A DNA stretch of 10,120 nucleotides, taken from assembly GCA_019695455.1 (NCBI GenBank), contig JAEUAC010000160.1, positions 1-10,120 of the forward strand, written 5' to 3'. The DNA is from Methylorubrum extorquens (GTDB lineage Bacteria; Pseudomonadota; Alphaproteobacteria; Rhizobiales; Beijerinckiaceae). The translations under genes and the position numbers were made by a program. Below are positions 6,364 through 10,120 of the stretch, one piece after another. The notes beneath the pieces are model-generated. The model had not been told where the DNA came from. It did not search any database and worked only from the letters and a program-made list of their open reading frames with translations. Every line of letters starts with the position of its first letter. The stretch's first letter is position 1.

Positions 6364-6398
6364 ATGTCGGGGAATGGCATTCTCGAGAGGATCCCGCC

Positions 6399-7988
6399 AT
6401 GTCCGCACCCCGCGTCCTCATCTCCGACGCCCTCTCGCCGGCCGCCGTCGCGATCTTCCGCGACCGGGGCGTCGCGGTGGATTTCGAGCCCGAGCTCGGG
6501 AAGGACAAGGAGCGCCTCGCCGCCGTGATCGGCGAGTACGACGGTCTCGCCATCCGGTCCGCCACCAAGGTCACGGGCAAGATCCTGGAGCGGGCGACGC
6601 GCCTGAAGGTCATCGGGCGGGCCGGAATCGGGGTCGACAACGTCGAGATCCCGGCCGCGACGGCGCGCGGCGTCATCGTCATGAACACGCCCTTCGGCAA
6701 CTCGATCACGACGGCCGAGCACGCGATCGCCATGATGTTCGCGCTCGCCCGCGAGATCCCGGCGGCCGACGCCTCCACGCAGGCCGGCCGCTGGGAGAAG
6801 AACCGCTTCATGGGCGTCGAGATCACGGGCAAGGTGCTCGGCATCGTCGGCTGCGGCAACATCGGGGCGATCGTGGCCGACCGGGCCATCGGCCTGCACA
6901 TGCGGGTGATCGCGTTCGACCCGTTCCTGTCGCCCGAGCGCGCGCTCGCCATCGGCGTCGAGAAGGTCGAGCTCGACGACCTCCTCGCCCGGGCGGACTT
7001 CATCACGCTGCACACGCCGCTGACCGACAAGACGCGCAACATCCTCTCCGCCGAGAGCCTCGCGCGGACGAAGCCCGGCGTGCGCATCGTGAACTGCGCG
7101 CGGGGCGGGCTCGTCGACGAGGTCGCGCTCCGGGCGGCGCTCGAGTCGGGCCATGTCGCGGGCGCTGCGTTCGACGTGTTCACGACGGAGCCCGCGACCG
7201 AGAACCCGCTCTTCGGCCACCCGCACGTCGTGTGCACGCCGCATCTCGGCGCCGCGACCTCGGAGGCGCAGGAGAACGTGGCCCTGCAGGTGGCCGAGCA
7301 GATGTCCGACTACCTGACCAAGGGCGCGATCTCGAACGCCGTGAACTTCCCCTCCATCACGGCCGAGGAGGCGCCGCGGCTCCGGCCCTACATCGCGCTC
7401 GCCGAGAAGCTCGGCTCCTTCGCGGGGCAGCTCACGGAGACGGGGCTGCTGCGCGTCCGGGTGACGTACGAGGGCGAGGTCGCCGGCATGAAGACGAAGG
7501 CGCTGACGAGCGCGGCCGTCGCCGGCCTGCTCCGGCCCATGCTGGCGGACGTGAACGTCGTCTCGGCGCCCTCCATCGCCCGGGAGCGCGGCATCGTCGT
7601 CGAGGAGATGACGCGGGAGGTGGACGGCGACTACGATTCGCTGGTCGAGGTCGCGGTCACGACCGAGACGCAGGAGCGCTCGGTCTCGGGCACCGTCTTC
7701 GCCGACGGCAAGCCGCGCATCGTCGACATCAAGGGCCTCAAGGTCGAGGCGGAGTTCGCGCCCTCGATGATCTACGTCTCGAATGAGGACAAGCCGGGCT
7801 TCGTCGGCCGCTTCGCGACCACGCTCGGCGACGCGGGCGTGAACATCGCGACCTTCGCGCTCGGCCGCGACCGGCCCGGCGGCTCGGCCATCGCCCTGGT
7901 GGAGGTGGACGGTCCCGTGCCGGCCGACGTGCTCGGGCGCATCCAGTCCATCCCCGGCGTGAAGCAGGCGAAGCCGCTCGCCTTCTGA
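6399..7988 (+). CDS. serA: D-3-phosphoglycerate dehydrogenase, long form with ACT domain
   Basis: A 529-residue cytoplasmic NAD-dependent enzyme that oxidises 3-phosphoglycerate to 3-phosphohydroxypyruvate, the first and usually feedback-controlled step of serine synthesis. The substrate-domain start is at 1-100. The nucleotide-binding loop GCGNIG is at 151-156. The catalytic set is Arg235 (NCARGG), Glu264 (TTEP) and His282 (CTPHLGAAT). An intervening allosteric substrate-binding domain follows at about 320-450, then a C-terminal ACT domain from about 456 (IYVSNEDKPGFVGRF), the serine-binding module. This is the type I layout, about 530 residues, as in Mycobacterium. The ATG at 6399 has GAGAGG (6385-6390) eight bases upstream. 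It is the last gene of the serine operon, separated from the SseB-family gene by a cloverleaf repeat, and ends 7 bp from a convergent transporter gene. Confidence 0.96.
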   Translation: MSAPRVLISDALSPAAVAIFRDRGVAVDFEPELGKDKERLAAVIGEYDGLAIRSATKVTGKILERATRLKVIGRAGIGVDNVEIPAATARGVIVMNTPFGNSITTAEHAIAMMFALAREIPAADASTQAGRWEKNRFMGVEITGKVLGIVGCGNIGAIVADRAIGLHMRVIAFDPFLSPERALAIGVEKVELDDLLARADFITLHTPLTDKTRNILSAESLARTKPGVRIVNCARGGLVDEVALRAALESGHVAGAAFDVFTTEPATENPLFGHPHVVCTPHLGAATSEAQENVALQVAEQMSDYLTKGAISNAVNFPSITAEEAPRLRPYIALAEKLGSFAGQLTETGLLRVRVTYEGEVAGMKTKALTSAAVAGLLRPMLADVNVVSAPSIARERGIVVEEMTREVDGDYDSLVEVAVTTETQERSVSGTVFADGKPRIVDIKGLKVEAEFAPSMIYVSNEDKPGFVGRFATTLGDAGVNIATFALGRDRPGGSAIALVEVDGPVPADVLGRIQSIPGVKQAKPLAF

Positions 7989-7999
7989 GGCGGCCTCAG
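7985..7999. terminator. Short symmetrical hairpin spanning both convergent stop codons
   Basis: CTGAGG (7985-7990) and CCTCAG (7994-7999) form a perfect 6-bp stem with a 3-nt loop. It contains the TGA of serA and the TGA of the convergent transporter, one in each arm. It could work as a minimal bidirectional end signal, but there is no T-run on either side and it may simply follow from the two stop codons in GC-rich sequence. Confidence 0.3.
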
Positions 8000-8952
8000 G
8001 CGCCGTCGCCCGGGACCGGGGGGCGGCGCCCGCGCTCGGCCAGCCAGATGCCGCCGAGCACGAGCGCGAGCGCCACGCCGTGGAAGACGCCGAACTCCTC
8101 GCCGAGCACCGCGACGGCCAGGATGGCGGCGAAGACCGGCACGAGGTTGATGAACAGGCTCGCCCGGCCCGCCCCGATCAGCTCGATGCCGCGCATGAAG
8201 AGGAGCTGCGAGATCAGCGACGGGAACAATCCCACGAACGCGAGGATGGCCCAGCCCTTCGGGCCCGGCCACACGGCGCGGCCTGCCGCGATCTCCCAGG
8301 CGAGGAGCGGCAGGGTGGTCAGGAAGGCGCCCACCGCCAGCGCGGCGAAGAAGACGAGCGGGCGCGTCGCGGGCCGGCGCTGCAGGGCGACGCCGTAGCC
8401 GGCGTAGAAGACGGACGCGATCATCATCCAGACGTCGCCGGCGACGAAGCGGGCCGACAGCAGCGTCTCGAGATGCCCCCGGCTCACCACCACGGCCACG
8501 CCGACGAGGGCGACCGCGAGCCCCAGCACCTGACCGCGGCCGATCGGCGTGCCGTAGGCGAAGAAGCTGCCGACCAGCGCGAGCCCCGGCATGATGCCCT
8601 GGATCATCCCGATGTTCACGGCGCTGGTCGTCTCGGCCGCCATGTAGAACAGGGCGTTGAACACCGTGAAGCCGAGCGTCGCCATGAGGAGCGTCGCGAG
8701 CCAGCGTCGCGCGAGCTCCCGCTGCTCGGCCGCGCTCGGCCGCACCAGCGCGCCGAGGATCGCGACCACGATGAGCCAGCGCAGGGCCACGAGGACCATG
8801 GGCGAGAGCTCGCCGACCGCGAGCCGGGCCGCGACGGCGTTCCCGCCCCAGATCACCGTCGTGAGGACGAGGAGGAGGTAGGGCTTCGACCAGAGGGCCC
8901 GGCCGAGCCCGGCGAGGGGCAGCGTCCTAGCCCAGCGCGTCCGCGACGGCAC
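7996..8952 (-). CDS. EamA/DMT-family membrane transporter
   Basis: A 318-residue inner-membrane protein with about ten helices in two homologous EamA halves (about 24-157 and 172-305), typical length for drug/metabolite transporters. The first half opens with LTTVIWGGNAVAARLAV (30-46), and the second contains LLFMRGIELIGAGRASLF and a conserved GEE after helix nine, both usual in the family. The substrate cannot be told from sequence. Family members export amino acids and other small metabolites. No ATG is available before the first helix; GTG at 8952 is the best start, with CCGAGG (8962-8967) nine bases upstream. That places the start 26 bp inside the upstream dehydrogenase gene, which indicates one operon with translational coupling and suggests a substrate related to hydroxy-acid metabolism (inference). 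Confidence 0.85.
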   Translation of the reverse strand: MPSRTRWARTLPLAGLGRALWSKPYLLLVLTTVIWGGNAVAARLAVGELSPMVLVALRWLIVVAILGALVRPSAAEQRELARRWLATLLMATLGFTVFNALFYMAAETTSAVNIGMIQGIMPGLALVGSFFAYGTPIGRGQVLGLAVALVGVAVVVSRGHLETLLSARFVAGDVWMMIASVFYAGYGVALQRRPATRPLVFFAALAVGAFLTTLPLLAWEIAAGRAVWPGPKGWAILAFVGLFPSLISQLLFMRGIELIGAGRASLFINLVPVFAAILAVAVLGEEFGVFHGVALALVLGGIWLAERGRRPPVPGDGA

Positions 8953-9991
8953 GGCCGCAGGCCTCGGTGTCGGCGTTGCCGCCGAGGTCGCGGGTGCGCA
9001 GGGTCCGCTCCGCCAGCACCCGCTCGATGGCGGCGACGATCTCGGCCGCGGCGTCCATCTCGCCCAGGTGCTCCAGCATCATGGCCCCCGACCAGATCTG
9101 GCCGATCGGGTTCGCGATGCCCTGGCCGGCGATGTCGGGCGCCGAGCCGTGGACCGGCTCGAACACGGACGGGAAGTCCTTCGGCGGGTTGATGTTGCCG
9201 GAGGGCGCGATGCCGATCGTGCCCGTGCAGGCCGGCCCGAGGTCGGACAGGATGTCGCCGAAGAGGTTGGAGGCGACGACGACGTCGAACCGGTCGGGAT
9301 TCAGCACGAAATGGGCACAGAGAATGTCGATGTGGTACTTGTCCCAGCGCACGCCCGGATAGCGCTTGGCCATCTCCTCCACCCGCCCATCCCAATAGGG
9401 CATGGTGATCGAGATGCCGTTCGACTTCGTCGCCGAGGTCAGGTGCTTCTTCTCCCGGCTTTCCGCCAGATCGAAGGCGTAGGCGAGGATCCGGTCGACG
9501 CCGATGCGGCTCATCACCGTCTCCTGCACCACGATCTCGCGCTCGGTGCCGGGAAACATCGTGCCGCCGATCGAGGAATACTCCCCTTCCGTGTTCTCGC
9601 GCACGACGAAGAAATCGATGTCGCCGGGCTTGCGGCCGGCGAGCGGCGAGGGAACGCCCGGCATGAGGCGCACCGGGCGAAGGTTCACGTACTGGTCGAA
9701 CTCGCGCCGGAACTGGAGGAGCGAGCCCCAGAGCGAAACGTGGTCCGGCACGGTCGCGGGCCAGCCGACGGCGCCGAAGAAGATCGCGTCGTGTCCCTCG
9801 ATTTGCGCCTTCCAGTCGTCCGGCATCATCTGCCCGTGACGGGCGTAGTGGTCGCAGGAGGCGAAGTCGAACTTGGTGAAGGCGAGATCGATGCCGAAGC
9901 GCCCGGCGGCGGCTTCGAGCACGCGCAGGCCCTCCGGCATCACCTCGGTGCCGATGCCGTCGCCGGGAATGACTGCGATCTTCAGGGCCAT
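8927..9991 (-). CDS. Tartrate dehydrogenase / D-malate dehydrogenase (decarboxylating)
   Basis: A 354-residue member of the isocitrate/isopropylmalate dehydrogenase family, cytoplasmic and dependent on NAD and a divalent metal. It is very like E. coli DmlA: the shared stretch FFGAVGWP and SLWGSLLQFRREFDQYVNLR (71-78, 86-105) separates tartrate/D-malate enzymes from LeuB. Substrate and metal residues visible are Arg95, Arg105, Arg131 (VVRENTEGEYSS), Tyr138, Lys189 (TSATKSN), Asp222, Asp246 and Asp250 (FGDILSDLGP). The cofactor loop EPVHGSAPDIAG is at 278-289. Probable reactions are D-malate to pyruvate plus CO2, and oxidation or decarboxylation of tartrate; which one dominates cannot be read here. 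The ATG at 9991 has AGGAG (10001-10005) nine bases upstream. It lies 15 bp downstream of a paralogue and overlaps the transporter gene downstream. Confidence 0.9.
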   Translation of the reverse strand: MALKIAVIPGDGIGTEVMPEGLRVLEAAAGRFGIDLAFTKFDFASCDHYARHGQMMPDDWKAQIEGHDAIFFGAVGWPATVPDHVSLWGSLLQFRREFDQYVNLRPVRLMPGVPSPLAGRKPGDIDFFVVRENTEGEYSSIGGTMFPGTEREIVVQETVMSRIGVDRILAYAFDLAESREKKHLTSATKSNGISITMPYWDGRVEEMAKRYPGVRWDKYHIDILCAHFVLNPDRFDVVVASNLFGDILSDLGPACTGTIGIAPSGNINPPKDFPSVFEPVHGSAPDIAGQGIANPIGQIWSGAMMLEHLGEMDAAAEIVAAIERVLAERTLRTRDLGGNADTEACGRAVADALG

Positions 9992-10006
9992 GCGGAGGCT
10001 CTCCTG

Positions 10007-10120
10007 TTAGAGGTTGTCGCCCTGAATGGCCGCGACGACGGCCCTCGTGACGTCCTCGGTCCGGGCGGTGCCGCCGAGATCGGGCGTGTGGAGCGCGGGG
10101 TCGGCGGTGACGCGCTCGAT
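10007..10120 (-). CDS. C-terminus of a second beta-decarboxylating dehydrogenase, 5' part outside window
   Basis: Thirty-seven residues and a TAA stop are visible. The segment LHTPDLGGTARTEDVTRAV matches the final helix region of isopropylmalate/tartrate dehydrogenases, and the same pattern (LRTRDLGGNADTEACGRAV) ends the adjacent complete enzyme. It is therefore most likely a tandem paralogue. It lies 15 bp upstream of the complete dehydrogenase, same strand, so probably the same operon. With so little sequence the substrate class (tartrate, D-malate, isopropylmalate or other) cannot be assigned. Confidence 0.7.
   Translation of the reverse strand: MERVTADPALHTPDLGGTARTEDVTRAVVAAIQGDNL

Noticed and set aside
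6231..6398. A riboswitch or separate promoter for serA in the gap before it.
   Set aside because: No known serine-sensing fold and no good -35/-10 pair. The structured part is fully explained by the palindromic repeat, though an internal promoter cannot be excluded.
6270..7244. Long minus-strand open frames opposite serA and the repeat.
   Set aside because: Composition is typical of GC-rich antisense frames, with no recognisable domain, and the plus strand carries an unmistakable serA.

Overview
The window is GC-rich, densely coding bacterial chromosome. It carries AcpXL, the acyl carrier protein dedicated to very-long-chain fatty acids of lipid A, and a serC-led serine operon with what looks like the alphaproteobacterial serC leader. 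Together these point to an alphaproteobacterium of the order Hyphomicrobiales (Rhizobiales). A Methylobacterium-like genus is my guess, from base composition and the style of the dispersed repeat; it is not proven.

Layout. (1) 1-1589, minus strand: start of the very-long-chain fatty acid cluster, acpXL, then a FabZ-type dehydratase, then a ketosynthase-like protein cut by the left window edge. The ketosynthase-like protein has Glu where the catalytic Cys is expected. It also contains one arm pair of a near-perfect 35-bp inverted repeat that runs into the window edge. (2) 1774-3117, plus strand: a GT87/DUF2029-type polytopic membrane glycosyltransferase, divergent from acpXL. (3) 3056-4423, minus strand: a membrane-anchored sulfatase-superfamily protein (LtaS or phosphoethanolamine-transferase-like) whose 3' end overlaps the convergent glycosyltransferase by 62 bp. 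(4) 4534-7988, plus strand: the serine operon, with a possible promoter, a short leader with two hairpins, serC, a one-domain SseB-family gene, a 96-bp repeat that can fold as a cloverleaf, and serA. (5) 7996-10120, minus strand: the C-terminus of one beta-decarboxylating dehydrogenase, a complete tartrate/D-malate dehydrogenase, and an EamA-family exporter overlapping its end.

How the genes fit together. Regions 1-3 are plausibly all envelope functions: lipid A acyl chain synthesis, glycan transfer and headgroup transfer. That grouping is inferred from proximity. Region 4 makes L-serine from 3-phosphoglycerate: SerA oxidises it, SerC transaminates it, and SerB must lie elsewhere. The SseB-family gene is notable because the E. 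coli family founder is named for enhanced serine sensitivity. Region 5 is probably a hydroxy-acid catabolic operon with tandem dehydrogenase paralogues and a transporter.

No rRNA, tRNA, CRISPR array, transposase or phage gene was seen. Most of the window is ordinary core metabolism. The points most worth a second look are the Cys-to-Glu ketosynthase, the edge inverted repeat, sseB within the serine operon, and the cloverleaf repeat before serA.
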